A stretch of 11,089 nt of DNA, taken from assembly GCA_023419655.1 (NCBI GenBank), contig JAEZXP010000118.1, positions 1 to 11,089 on the forward strand. The letters are read 5' to 3'. The notes beneath the pieces are model-generated. The model had not been told where the DNA came from and ran no database searches. It worked only from the letters and a program-made list of their open reading frames with translations. Position numbers and translations under genes: made by a program. Of the stretch, positions 1-6,994 are shown in pieces. How positions within the stretch are numbered: the first letter of the stretch is position 1; each line of letters opens with the position of its first letter. Origin of the DNA: Bacillota bacterium. Lineage in GTDB: Bacteria > Bacillota > Clostridia > Lachnospirales > Lachnospiraceae.

Positions 1-309
1 CTACTTGTTATCCCCGTATATTGTCCTTATCCTGCAAAATTTATTGCTTTAATGGAAAGGTTACTTGATGTTTCTTATCTAAATTCTAATAAACCACTAT
101 TAGGGAAAAAGACAGCGATAGTATATTATTGCTCAACTAAAATATGTGATGAAAGACCGCTTAAAACTTTGTTTCAAAAATATTTAATGAATGATTACCG
201 TTTTGATATTCCGAATTATGAAAATTATATAAATAATGAAATTAATCCTAACGAAAAATATGATAATGATGTTACAAAATATGTTGTGGATATTTTGAAA
301 AACCTTTAG
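1..309 (+). CDS. Flavodoxin-like / NADPH-dependent FMN reductase family protein, 3' end only
   Basis: The frame is open from base 1 to the TAG at 307-309, so 102 C-terminal residues are visible and the start lies outside the window. The visible part opens with a beta-strand and turn, VIPVYCPYPAKF, followed by an amphipathic helix (ALMERLLDV) and then GKKTAIVYYCS. This order, 'hydrophobic strand - PxY - P-A - helix - GK-x-hydrophobic strand', is what flavodoxin-fold NAD(P)H:FMN reductases and iron-sulfur flavoproteins show around the flavin-contacting loop. The remaining residues are charged and Asn-rich and end in a helix. Such proteins pass electrons from NAD(P)H to FMN or a small acceptor in the cytoplasm. 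The FMN phosphate loop lies outside the window, so the family call rests on the C-terminal half alone. The reading frame is certain; the function is a moderate call. Confidence 0.5.
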   Translation, partial: LLVIPVYCPYPAKFIALMERLLDVSYLNSNKPLLGKKTAIVYYCSTKICDERPLKTLFQKYLMNDYRFDIPNYENYINNEINPNEKYDNDVTKYVVDILKNL

Positions 310-342
310 AAACATTTATATCCTCGATAGGAGTAATGATTA

Positions 343-468
343 ATGGTAAAAACGAAAAATCAAGAATATCTTATCCCTTTATATTCATCCTGTATTGTGA
401 CACATTTCGTAATATGCTATAATATGGAAATGGAAATTTACATACTTAATTTATTTTATTGTGATTAA
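343..468 (+). CDS. Possible 41-residue small ORF, unrecognised
   Basis: An ATG at 343 follows a GGAG at 330-333 with 9 bases between, and the frame runs to a TAA at 466-468. The product would begin MVKTKNQEYLIPLYSSC and has no recognisable domain. It starts 33 bases after the stop of the flavodoxin-like gene. Against it being real: the composition is that of random A+T-rich DNA, and the good promoter for the methyltransferase lies inside it. A second, shorter frame (ATG at 336, 28 codons) shares the same GGAG but sits too close to it. It is kept only because the ribosome binding site is well placed. Confidence 0.18.
   Translation: MVKTKNQEYLIPLYSSCIVTHFVICYNMEMEIYILNLFYCD
395..423 (+). promoter_or_regulatory. 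Sigma-A promoter for the methyltransferase gene
   Basis: TTGTGA (395-400) and TATAAT (418-423) are separated by 17 bases, and a TG sits one base before the -10 (TGCTATAAT), giving an extended -10. Transcription would start near 430, leaving a leader of about 112 bases before the ATG at 543. In that leader TACTTAAT (443-450) can pair with ATTAAGTA (464-471) around a 13-base loop. No known riboswitch was recognised. Confidence 0.65.
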
Positions 469-542
469 GTACATTTTAATGTGAGAAAGTAATTTCATTA
501 GTAAATTATCCTTAAATAGAAACATAGAAGGGACGATACATA

Positions 543-1367
543 ATGAGTAAAGAAATCAATAAGGTAGCTGAAAAAAATAAAAAGGATTGGGATTCTTATT
601 CTGCAAAATATCTAATGCATAACCATTCAGACAAAATTCTACAACCAATTCTGGATGATCCATCCAAAGCATTTGAAAAAAAAGTGTGGAGTCAGATTCA
701 AAATAACGTAGGTAATCTAAAAGGAAAGAAGATATGTGTACCATCAAGTGGGGATAACCTAGCTGTTTTTGCATTTGCACTTTTGGGAGCACAAGTGACA
801 TCGTGTGATATTGCTAATAATCAGTTAATTGCTGCCAAAGAAGTCGCCAAACGTATTGGAGTGATTGACTTGATACAATTTGTTTGCACTGATACCATGA
901 CACTAGATGGTGTAGAAACAGGAATCTATGATTTTGTCTATACTTCTAATGGTGTGCATGTATGGATTAATTATTTAAATTCTATGTATCAAAGTATATA
1001 TCGAATTTTAAAACAAGATGGAATTTATATATTGTTTGACATACATCCATTTCAACGTCCATTTGGTGATGATATGAAGGTAATAAAGCCGTATAATCAT
1101 ACTGGACCATTTGAGGATGAATATAGTATACATTTTCATTGGAGGATGCAAGATATAATAAATGCCATAATAAGTTCAGGAATTCAAGTTAAGAATATCG
1201 AAGAATTTGAGGATGAAAAGAATTATAATCAGCCTTTTTGGATTAGCGGTGAAGATATAGTTAATGGAGTAACGGTTAGCAAAGAAGAAGTAGACAGAAT
1301 GTACAATTGGGAGTATAATCCTTGCATCGCCATACCCACATGGTTAAGTATTGTTGGAAAAAAGTAA
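543..1367 (+). CDS. Class I SAM-dependent methyltransferase
   Basis: This 274-residue protein is predicted to transfer a methyl group from S-adenosylmethionine to an unidentified acceptor. The Rossmann-like core begins with the strand KKICVPSSGDN (residues 62-72), a variant glycine loop with Ser-Ser-Gly where most family members have a Gly-rich GxG. An acidic strand end follows at D89 (VTSCDIA), then D117 in the CTDTM segment, and YDFVYTSNGVHVW (129-141), which corresponds to motif IV. IYILFDIHPF (151-160) fits the last core strands. The N-terminus (DWDSYSAKY) is a helical cap of the type seen in small-molecule methyltransferases. AGAAGGGA at 526-533 precedes the ATG by 9 bases and fixes the start. 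The gene has its own promoter and no partner on its strand, and no terminator was seen after it. Its codons are strongly A/T-biased compared with the genes to the right, which may mean a different origin. The substrate cannot be deduced. Confidence 0.8.
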   Translation: MSKEINKVAEKNKKDWDSYSAKYLMHNHSDKILQPILDDPSKAFEKKVWSQIQNNVGNLKGKKICVPSSGDNLAVFAFALLGAQVTSCDIANNQLIAAKEVAKRIGVIDLIQFVCTDTMTLDGVETGIYDFVYTSNGVHVWINYLNSMYQSIYRILKQDGIYILFDIHPFQRPFGDDMKVIKPYNHTGPFEDEYSIHFHWRMQDIINAIISSGIQVKNIEEFEDEKNYNQPFWISGEDIVNGVTVSKEEVDRMYNWEYNPCIAIPTWLSIVGKK

Positions 1368-1430
1368 TCATTTAGAGGTAAAACAGGCAAATGTAAAGCC
1401 GTTATTGTATTGGTGCGTTTACGCTGTAAG

Positions 1431-1477
1431 CGGAAACCTATCTATGATTGACTTATGTGTATGTGGATAGGTTTCCG
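1431..1477. repeat. Perfect 12-bp inverted repeat with 23-base loop
   Basis: CGGAAACCTATC (1431-1442) is the exact reverse complement of GATAGGTTTCCG (1466-1477). The flanking bases G1430 and T1478 could add a wobble pair. The sequence after the right arm is TAAGTAATATGG, with no U-tract. It could be a transcript-end structure for the methyltransferase mRNA, an isolated repeat element or a binding site. The sequence alone does not choose between these. Confidence 0.5.
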
Positions 1478-1634
1478 TAAGTAATATGGGTGTATTTATT
1501 CTTTATTATGATGATTTTATTGCAAATGACTAACACAGTCAATATAAAGAAACATCATTGTGTAAACTTTATGTCTATTCTACTGTATTTTGTAACCTTT
1601 GTGACCACCGACAGAAGAGGTGTATTTGGATAAA

Positions 1635-1695
1635 CGCTATCTATTCCTTCTATATCCATCTATTCGCAAAACACAAGTTTAACGAATAGATAGTG
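1635..1695. repeat. Three-arm inverted repeat allowing two exclusive hairpins
   Basis: The right arm CGAATAGATAGTG (1683-1695) can pair with either of two left arms: CGCTATCTATTC at 1635-1646 (12 pairs, one of them G-U, using 1684-1695) or ATCTATTCG at 1658-1666 (9 pairs, using 1683-1691). The two pairings exclude each other. The element lies upstream of the mapped esterase promoter, so it would be in that gene's leader only if a further upstream promoter exists. Confidence 0.4.
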
Positions 1696-1762
1696 ATTAT
1701 AAAATATATATCTATATCAAATCTTTAAGAAAAAGCTACTATCGTTTATCGTTAGGGTTTTC

Positions 1763-1791
1763 TTGCAAGTACCTTGATTATATAGTATATT
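1763..1791 (+). promoter_or_regulatory. Sigma-A promoter for the esterase gene
   Basis: TTGCAA (1763-1768) and TATATT (1786-1791) are 17 bases apart. Transcription would start near 1798, giving a leader of about 43 bases. A run of six G followed by AA (1827-1834) forms the ribosome binding site for the ATG at 1841. Confidence 0.55.
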
Positions 1792-1840
1792 AAATAATTG
1801 GTAGAATGCTTTTAATATTTATCTTCGGGGGGAAAACATC

Positions 1841-3334
1841 ATGTTTAAAAAATTATTTTTCGTTCTTGCGGCAATTTGTTTTATTATGCCGCTAACACCG
1901 GCACTATGCACTGCTAATGGCATCGAATTTGAAGAAAATGGTCTTGGCTTGGCCGGCGATTCGTTCGGCGGAGCGTTCATTAATGTTAACGATGCGGGTC
2001 TTGAAGTGGGCAAATCATATACTATTGAATATGTAATTAAAGCCGTCGGAACTACCGGCTTCCGTGTAAGATATACGGACAACGATGGTTCAAATGGTAT
2101 ATTCAAGCATAATGACGAGAAAGACCAGGCGCACAGCGCTCCTTCTGCTATAGCAAGCGGAACTACAGCGAATCAAATTCCTGCTTTTTTTGAGGAGAAC
2201 ACTATCGCGAACAACGAAATAAAGCTCTTAACCGTTAATTTCACGTTCGGTGAAGAAATTAACAGCCTCGACCCGCTCACAATGGATTATATTGGAATCT
2301 TCGGATTACGGGGCGGTGACAGCTATGAAGTACTGGGTATGCGCCTCAAGGACACTTTTGGTGCAGAAATCTCCTCTGTGGGTGATATGAATATACCCGA
2401 CAGCATACCCGGCAACAACGACACCACCACGGATTCCAATACAAACGGGGAACCGGGAACATATACACGTAATAATTTTTTCACCTTGATTGAGTATGGA
2501 GACATTAAGTATCAGCTTCACCGTCCTGCTAAACCGGAGGAAGGGAAAAAATATCCGATATTTATAAGACTGCATGGCCATGAGCTGCATGACTTCGTAG
2601 AGACATATCCAACGATGGGAAGTCTGGGCTTAATTGAGGATTTTATAGACAAAGTCAATATAAATCCGGAACAATACGAATCTTATGTAGTTATGACTAT
2701 ATCTCCCGAATGGGGCCCCAAACCTCATGTGATTAAACATATAATTGAACAGCTAATTCAAGAGGAATCCATCGATTCCGACCGCATTTATATATACGGT
2801 TTTTCCATGGGCGGATATTCGGCGTCTGATTTTATTATGGCTTATCCGGATGACGCCGCTGCTACGGTTTTGATTTGCGGAGCCTCCGAACTTACGCCGG
2901 AAACAGCCCTGAAATTGGCGAATCTGCCGATTCGTATCTACCATAGCGACGATGATGATGTCGTTCCGGTTGAAGTATCTCGGAATTTTTACAATAAGTT
3001 GTTAACAGCCGGTGGAGACAAGGCTGAGTATTACGAAATATCCGGGTTCGGTCATTATGCTTGGAATTACGCATATAAATCGGATATGGTTGAATGGATG
3101 TTCGACCAACGAAGAAGTCTTTCTTCAGAGCCAGTTCAAACATCTGAACCTACCTCCGACACCAACCTCCCGGAAGGAGACACGTCTCCCACCACCGACT
3201 TGCCCGTCTCCTCCCCGCAAGATTCCGGCGGCACTATCAGGATAGCCTTGATTATAGCGATTGTTTCGCTTGTTGTTTTATCTGCGGCAGGGACAGTACT
3301 TATTTTGATTAAGCGAAACGCTAAAAAATCATAA
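1841..3334 (+). CDS. Exported, membrane-anchored alpha/beta-hydrolase (CE1/PHB-depolymerase-like esterase)
   Basis: This 497-residue protein is predicted to be an esterase displayed outside the cell. Residues 1 to about 25 are a signal peptide (MFKKLFFVLAAICFIM, then a polar cleavage zone). Residues about 27-168 form a beta-rich domain that I do not recognise and that may bind carbohydrate. A Thr/Asn/Pro-rich linker (about 180-210) leads into the alpha/beta-hydrolase. That domain shows an oxyanion-type HG at H245-G246, the nucleophile elbow GFSMGG with Ser322, an acidic cluster D370-D373 supplying the likely catalytic Asp, and H405 in GFGHYAWN. A second Ser/Thr/Pro-rich spacer (about 428-462) ends in one transmembrane helix (468-490) and a basic tail RNAKKS, so the enzyme is tethered by a C-terminal helix and not by a sortase LPXTG signal. 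The layout suits removal of acetyl or feruloyl groups from plant polysaccharide, but the substrate is inferred from the fold and context only. It is a single-gene unit ending at a strong terminator. Confidence 0.8.
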   Translation: MFKKLFFVLAAICFIMPLTPALCTANGIEFEENGLGLAGDSFGGAFINVNDAGLEVGKSYTIEYVIKAVGTTGFRVRYTDNDGSNGIFKHNDEKDQAHSAPSAIASGTTANQIPAFFEENTIANNEIKLLTVNFTFGEEINSLDPLTMDYIGIFGLRGGDSYEVLGMRLKDTFGAEISSVGDMNIPDSIPGNNDTTTDSNTNGEPGTYTRNNFFTLIEYGDIKYQLHRPAKPEEGKKYPIFIRLHGHELHDFVETYPTMGSLGLIEDFIDKVNINPEQYESYVVMTISPEWGPKPHVIKHIIEQLIQEESIDSDRIYIYGFSMGGYSASDFIMAYPDDAAATVLICGASELTPETALKLANLPIRIYHSDDDDVVPVEVSRNFYNKLLTAGGDKAEYYEISGFGHYAWNYAYKSDMVEWMFDQRRSLSSEPVQTSEPTSDTNLPEGDTSPTTDLPVSSPQDSGGTIRIALIIAIVSLVVLSAAGTVLILIKRNAKKS

Positions 3335-3339
3335 AAATA

Positions 3340-3400
3340 ACTCAGCCTAAGCTACGATAATATTTACCGTTTATTGTTGCTATGGCTGAGTTTTTATTTT
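3340..3400. terminator. Strong bidirectional intrinsic terminator
   Basis: A 21-base left arm (3340-3360, starting ACTCAGCC) pairs with 3371-3391 (ending GGCTGAGT) around a 10-base loop, with four unpaired or mismatched positions and one wobble. TTTTTATTTT follows on the + strand. Read on the - strand, the stem is followed by TTATTTTTATG. It therefore closes both the esterase gene (+) and the Nudix end of the minus-strand cluster. Confidence 0.85.
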
Positions 3401-3434
3401 AAAGCTTTATTTATAAAAGGTTTTATTGACTTAG

Positions 3435-3845
3435 TTACTTCTCTCCCATTCCGTATATTTTCACCTGTTCAACCATATGGCCGATGTTGCCTTCACCGGC
3501 AAATTTGCTGCAATCAAAGTAATCTTCGTCTACGGGCAGCCACTCAAGAGGATGCGCTTCTTCATGCAAGGCGATTTCTTCATTAAGTCTGCCGGCATAT
3601 ACCTCAACATAACAATTCTGATTGTAATAGGTAAAATCCATCATATGATGCAATGTGATTTTATTTGAGTCAATCCCTGTTTCTTCGCTTAATTCGCGGT
3701 AGGCTGCATCATATCCATTTTCATTGTTTTCAATCTTTCCGCCAACCAGATTATATAATCCCTTGTACGGGTTCCTGGTTCTTTTACAGAAAAGCAATTT
3801 GCTGCCATCGCAATTATATACCATAATACAGTTATATCCTTGCAT
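3435..3845 (-). CDS. Nudix hydrolase
   Basis: This protein of 136 residues hydrolyses a nucleoside diphosphate linked to another moiety; the exact substrate is not predictable. The Nudix box is complete and matches GX5EX7REUXEEXGU at residues 36-58, with E42, R50, E51, E54 and E55 supplying the metal-binding helix. The start is set at the ATG at 3845, because GGAGGG lies 5 bases before it. A longer version from 3887 would add 14 residues but has no ribosome binding site. The length is typical of MutT-type members. It is the last gene of the minus-strand cluster, 66 bases after the PdxA stop. It may be co-transcribed for housekeeping and not belong to the acid-sugar pathway. A TATATT at 3899-3904 could be a weak promoter of its own. 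Confidence 0.88.
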   Translation of the reverse strand: MQGYNCIMVYNCDGSKLLFCKRTRNPYKGLYNLVGGKIENNENGYDAAYRELSEETGIDSNKITLHHMMDFTYYNQNCYVEVYAGRLNEEIALHEEAHPLEWLPVDEDYFDCSKFAGEGNIGHMVEQVKIYGMGEK

Positions 3846-3911
3846 AAGCCCTCCTGTTTTATGACGTATATTCCCTTCTCTAAACATTAAGTCTTTAGAA
3901 TATATTTTTTG

Positions 3912-4949
3912 CTATATGCTCTTTTTACTATACGCCAGTTTTATGCTATAGTCAATTGCATTTAATAAGCTAAGTTCACTGGCGATACCTTTTCCCGCCT
4001 GGTCATATGCCGTACCATGGTCCACCGACGTTCGTATAATGGGTAATCCAAGGGTTATATTAACCCCTTCAACAGATTCCCATCGTCCTTCTTTCTGATT
4101 GTATACGAATCCGATTACTTTTAAAGGAATATGCCCCTGGTCATGGTACATTGCTATCACGATATCATACCACCCGCCCCTTGCCTTTGAGAAGATACTA
4201 TCCGGAGGCACCGGTCCGTCCACGTTCATGCCTTCTTTATTCGCTGTTTCGATTGCAGGAATGATTTCATCCATTTCCTCCCGGCCAAAGAGGCCCCCTT
4301 CCCCGCAATGGGGGTTAAGTCCTGCCACGCCTATCTTCGGACTTTGAATACCGATATCCTTGCATGCCTTATGAGCGATTCTAATAACATCCAGAATTCT
4401 TTCTTTTTTCACCAAATCACAGGCTTCCCGCAGGGAAACATGGGTCGATACATGAACAACCCGCAGATTATCATGAACCAACATCATTGTATATTTTTTT
4501 GTTCCTGTATACGCTGCATATATCTCCGTATGACCGGAAAAATGATGACCGGCCAGATTGATTGCTTCCTTATTCAATGCATTGGTCACTGTTGCATCGA
4601 TTTCACCCTTCATTGCCAAATCAATAACGGTTCTGACATATTGAAAAGCGGCGTCTCCCACCATGGCTGACATCTTGCCATACTCCAGAGAATCTATATT
4701 AACAAGCTCCAAATCATACACATCAATGGTTCCATGCGTATATTTTGCATCGGATACCTTCTTTACGGGATGTATAATAATATCCGGCATACCTGCAATT
4801 TCAGCTGCTTTCATCATAACCTTAGAATCACCGATAACAATCGGCTTGCACGTATCATATACTGCTCTATTCGAGAGAGCTTTTACCGTAATTTCAGGAC
4901 CAATGCTTGCCGGGTCTCCCATCGTAATTCCTACAACAGGCTTTACCAT
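3912..4949 (-). CDS. pdxA2: PdxA-family dehydrogenase, likely four-carbon acid-sugar 4-phosphate dehydrogenase (PdxA2 type)
   Basis: This 345-residue member of the PdxA family oxidises a 4-phosphorylated hydroxy acid with NAD(P)+. In PdxA2 enzymes the substrate is D-threonate or D-erythronate 4-phosphate, and the product loses CO2 to give dihydroxyacetone phosphate. Visible features are GDPASIGPEI (11-20), the substrate loop GHTE (139-142), and three metal-ligand histidines: H170 (THVSL), H214 (NPHCGE) and H269 (YHDQGH). The late motif TSVDHGTAYD (307-316) is also intact. GGAGGTGAT (4954-4962) sits 4 bases before the ATG. An out-of-frame ATG lies between them. The gene follows the acid-sugar kinase by 48 bases. 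That pairing, and the absence of any other vitamin B6 gene here, favours the catabolic role over pyridoxal phosphate synthesis, where the substrate would be 4-phosphohydroxy-L-threonine. The family call is very secure; the subtype rests on context. Confidence 0.88.
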   Translation of the reverse strand: MVKPVVGITMGDPASIGPEITVKALSNRAVYDTCKPIVIGDSKVMMKAAEIAGMPDIIIHPVKKVSDAKYTHGTIDVYDLELVNIDSLEYGKMSAMVGDAAFQYVRTVIDLAMKGEIDATVTNALNKEAINLAGHHFSGHTEIYAAYTGTKKYTMMLVHDNLRVVHVSTHVSLREACDLVKKERILDVIRIAHKACKDIGIQSPKIGVAGLNPHCGEGGLFGREEMDEIIPAIETANKEGMNVDGPVPPDSIFSKARGGWYDIVIAMYHDQGHIPLKVIGFVYNQKEGRWESVEGVNITLGLPIIRTSVDHGTAYDQAGKGIASELSLLNAIDYSIKLAYSKKSI

Positions 4950-4997
4950 TCATATCACCTCCAATATTCTTTTATCTATCTTAAACTTTTACACTTG

Positions 4998-6311
4998 CTA
5001 TTCCTTTGTCATATTCTTCGCCACAATATTCTCTGCCAGTGTCACGAATAATTCCCGCTTTCCAAACCCTCCGGATTTTGAAAGAATCTTAAAGGAATCT
5101 CCGTTCAAATCAATCTCCGATAACACCACACCTGTTTCCATCTGACATACAGGTACTATTTTACAATCCTCAAACTGATTCATAAACCCAAGCAAAGTAT
5201 CTCCGCCGGTAATCAGCATCGTGCTGTCAAGACCCTCATCAATTAAAGCCTTTATTATAAATCCGAATGTGCCTGATATCGCTAATCGTACATCCTCCAA
5301 TGATAAATTCTTTTCCTTTGCATATTCCAGGGTCGTGTATGTGTCTGCCGCATTACCACTTTCCTTTGAATCATCGGTATCCATTGTATCATTGGTATCC
5401 ATAATCAGCCGTTTTTCCGCGAGACAGCTTCGTTTTAACTGCATCATAAACGCACGGCCTTCATCGGTGCTGTAATAACTCTTATCCAGCTTTTGATGCG
5501 GCTTTAATGTTATTCGTTTAAAACCGTTCTCACATGCATAAGCAATCTGTTCCTTCGTTATAGGATTAACGCTTCCGCATATGATAAGAAAATTATTGTT
5601 TATCTCCGGCCGGATTATCTCATGTCCTCCCAGGCTTAGAACTTCGGGAAGAACTTCGGCAAATCCTACACAACCCGCCATAATACGCAGATTCCCTTTT
5701 TTCTTTAAGCCTTCTGCAATCTTTCGCATATCTTCATCGGTAACAGCGTCAAATACATAGATTTTACTCTTATCATCCGGCAAAAGTTTTTCAGGATGAT
5801 TGCTCCGTGTTACAACCTGAACCGGTGTATCCATCTGGGTATTGATTAACTTTTGTATATCGGATACCATTACCGGCTCAAAAGGGTCCTGTCCAAATAC
5901 GCTTTGATGAACCGGAACCCCGTCAATATAATGGATTCCGTTCACTGTTATACGATTCATTTTTGGGAAAGCCGGTACAAAGGGTAACATGTTCAGACCG
6001 GATACATGAAGCAATGCCGTCAATTCGCCTGCAATGTTCCCCCGAAGGGCCGAATCCGTCTTTTTGTAAATATGCGCGATTCCGTATTCAAGTGCCCGTT
6101 TACTAATAGCCGTGATGCGCTGATAGGCTTCATCGGCAGAGCAATGACGTGTTTCGGCATTCATGACCAACACTTCCACACGTTCTTTTATCCTTGATAA
6201 GTCATAGTTAATGTCATTTAAAACCTCGGTGTACGCTCCTTTTTCAGCGAACAAAACACCGGTATCCAATGCACCTGTAAAATCGTCTGCAATAATTAAT
6301 AGCTTTACCAC
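4998..6311 (-). CDS. DUF1537 four-carbon acid-sugar kinase
   Basis: This 437-residue kinase is predicted to phosphorylate threonate or erythronate at C4, feeding the PdxA-type enzyme encoded just downstream. The N-terminal substrate domain opens with IIADDFTGALDTG (6-18), the family signature. The C-terminal nucleotide-binding domain begins near NNFLIICGSVN (about residue 245) and carries ITGGDT (367-372) and the terminal KSGGFG (412-417). The start codon is GTG, supported by CAGGAGT (6319-6325) with 7 bases between. Two copies of an 18-base unit (5367-5402) insert an acidic MDTNDT/MDTDDS segment into the C-terminal domain. All signature motifs are otherwise intact and the length is near normal, so it is probably active. 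The stereochemistry of the substrate cannot be read from the sequence. OtnK, DtnK and LtnK are the characterised relatives. Confidence 0.9.
   Translation of the reverse strand: MVKLLIIADDFTGALDTGVLFAEKGAYTEVLNDINYDLSRIKERVEVLVMNAETRHCSADEAYQRITAISKRALEYGIAHIYKKTDSALRGNIAGELTALLHVSGLNMLPFVPAFPKMNRITVNGIHYIDGVPVHQSVFGQDPFEPVMVSDIQKLINTQMDTPVQVVTRSNHPEKLLPDDKSKIYVFDAVTDEDMRKIAEGLKKKGNLRIMAGCVGFAEVLPEVLSLGGHEIIRPEINNNFLIICGSVNPITKEQIAYACENGFKRITLKPHQKLDKSYYSTDEGRAFMMQLKRSCLAEKRLIMDTNDTMDTDDSKESGNAADTYTTLEYAKEKNLSLEDVRLAISGTFGFIIKALIDEGLDSTMLITGGDTLLGFMNQFEDCKIVPVCQMETGVVLSEIDLNGDSFKILSKSGGFGKRELFVTLAENIVAKNMTKE
5367..5402 (-). repeat. 18-bp tandem duplication inside the kinase gene
   Basis: Two adjacent 18-base units differ at two positions. 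Read on the - strand they are ATGGATACCAATGATACA and ATGGATACCGATGATTCA. They encode MDTNDT and MDTDDS, keep the frame, and lie in a polar stretch without recognised motifs. This looks like a recent slippage or duplication event in a surface loop. Confidence 0.75.
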
Positions 6312-6349
6312 GTTCTCTACTCCTGTTTATTGGTCTAAATTAAGTACGA

Positions 6350-6986
6350 TTATTCTTCCCTGTACTCTTCTAATTCCTCATTCAGCTGCTTTAATTTTTC
6401 GCCGTATTCTTTAAGGTCTTTTGCCTCCACCCATATCACATCGATGGGATACTCCTCTTCTATTTCTTTTCCCTGGGCGGCATCCGCAAGACATTGAATC
6501 AACGTCTTTCCGATTTCTTCACAGTTTTGTACGATAACTCCTGTTATTAATTCTTTATCCACCGATTCCACCAATGTGGGTGAGTAATCAAATGCATAAT
6601 GATATATTTTTCCTTGAAGGTTCTGTGACTTAATTGCTTCCATTGTTCCTACAATTACAGATTCCGTTCCAAGAGTAAACACCACATTCAAATCCGGATA
6701 ATTCATTATCTGGCTTTCTAGTTGTTCCTTTGCCTTTGAAACGCTTAGTTCATTGATTATCCAGTAGCACCATAAAAATGATTCTGCATTTTCACCCATC
6801 ACCTCATTAAAACCATCTACGATACCATCTACCTTTTAAAAAATGCGTTTCAGCGTATCGCAAACAAAGGCAATACCATCTGTATTATCACCTGTGATTT
6901 TGAAAAAGTTTATCCGTTGGCATCACGTCACTTGATACTGTTATCCGATTCTGTTCAGGAATATGAAAAGGTATCTCCCGTTTCAT
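6350..6986 (-). pseudogene. Decayed sugar-binding protein (periplasmic-binding-protein-like fold), truncated and twice frameshifted
   Basis: Three consecutive minus-strand segments in different frames join into one protein. Segment A (from 6986) reads IPFHIPEQNRITVSSDV then MPTDKLFQ. Segment B reads KITGDNTDGIAFVCDTLKRI. Segment C runs from about 6835 to 6350: VDGIVDGFNEVMGENAES, then a helix-rich stretch with NYPDLNVVFTLGTESV and a charged coiled C-terminus. Adding one A to the A5 tract near 6896-6900, and one A to the A4 tract near 6834-6838, restores a continuous frame without disturbing the fold pattern. The pattern 'TGDNTDG - R/DGF - YPDLNVVFTLG' is that of Peripla_BP_4-type ligand-binding domains of ABC uptake proteins or LacI-type regulators. 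The first lobe and any signal peptide are missing, because the ArsC-like gene ends at 6995. The stop lies 38 bases before the acid-sugar kinase start, so it probably bound or sensed the same substrate. A GTG at 6802 could restart the last 150 residues but has no ribosome binding site. Confidence 0.72.
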
Positions 6987-6994
6987 AATAAAGC

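Larger units (their letters stand above)
1368..1840. other. 473-bp gene-free region with several inverted repeats
   Basis: No supported gene lies here on either strand. The stretch holds a perfect 12-bp inverted repeat (1431-1442 with 1466-1477), a pair of overlapping hairpin possibilities around 1635-1695, and the promoter of the downstream esterase near its right end. No T-run follows the first hairpin, so it is not a standard terminator. I looked for the conserved cores of c-di-GMP, TPP and other common riboswitches and recognised none. Confidence 0.6.

Noticed and set aside
556..801. 81-codon open frame on the minus strand within the methyltransferase gene
   Set aside because: It lies opposite a well-supported coding frame with clear methyltransferase motifs and has no ribosome binding site.
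1588..1598. TTTTGTAACCT, also found at 10181-10191 upstream of the Big_2 gene
   Set aside because: I tested it as an ECF-sigma -35 (TGTAAC), but no CGTC/CGAC-type -10 lies at 16-17 bases in either place. Two copies of an 11-mer in A+T-rich DNA are weak evidence.
3846..3887. N-terminal extension of the Nudix protein from an ATG at 3887
   Set aside because: It has no ribosome binding site, whereas the ATG at 3845 has GGAGGG 5 bases upstream and gives the normal family start.
6829..6900. NTDG motif resembling shikimate dehydrogenase (GDNTDGxGF) in segment B of the pseudogene
   Set aside because: The flanking segments in the repaired frame fit a ligand-binding protein (VSSDV before, DGFNEVM and YPDLNVVFTLG after), and no AroE catalytic or Rossmann motif follows.
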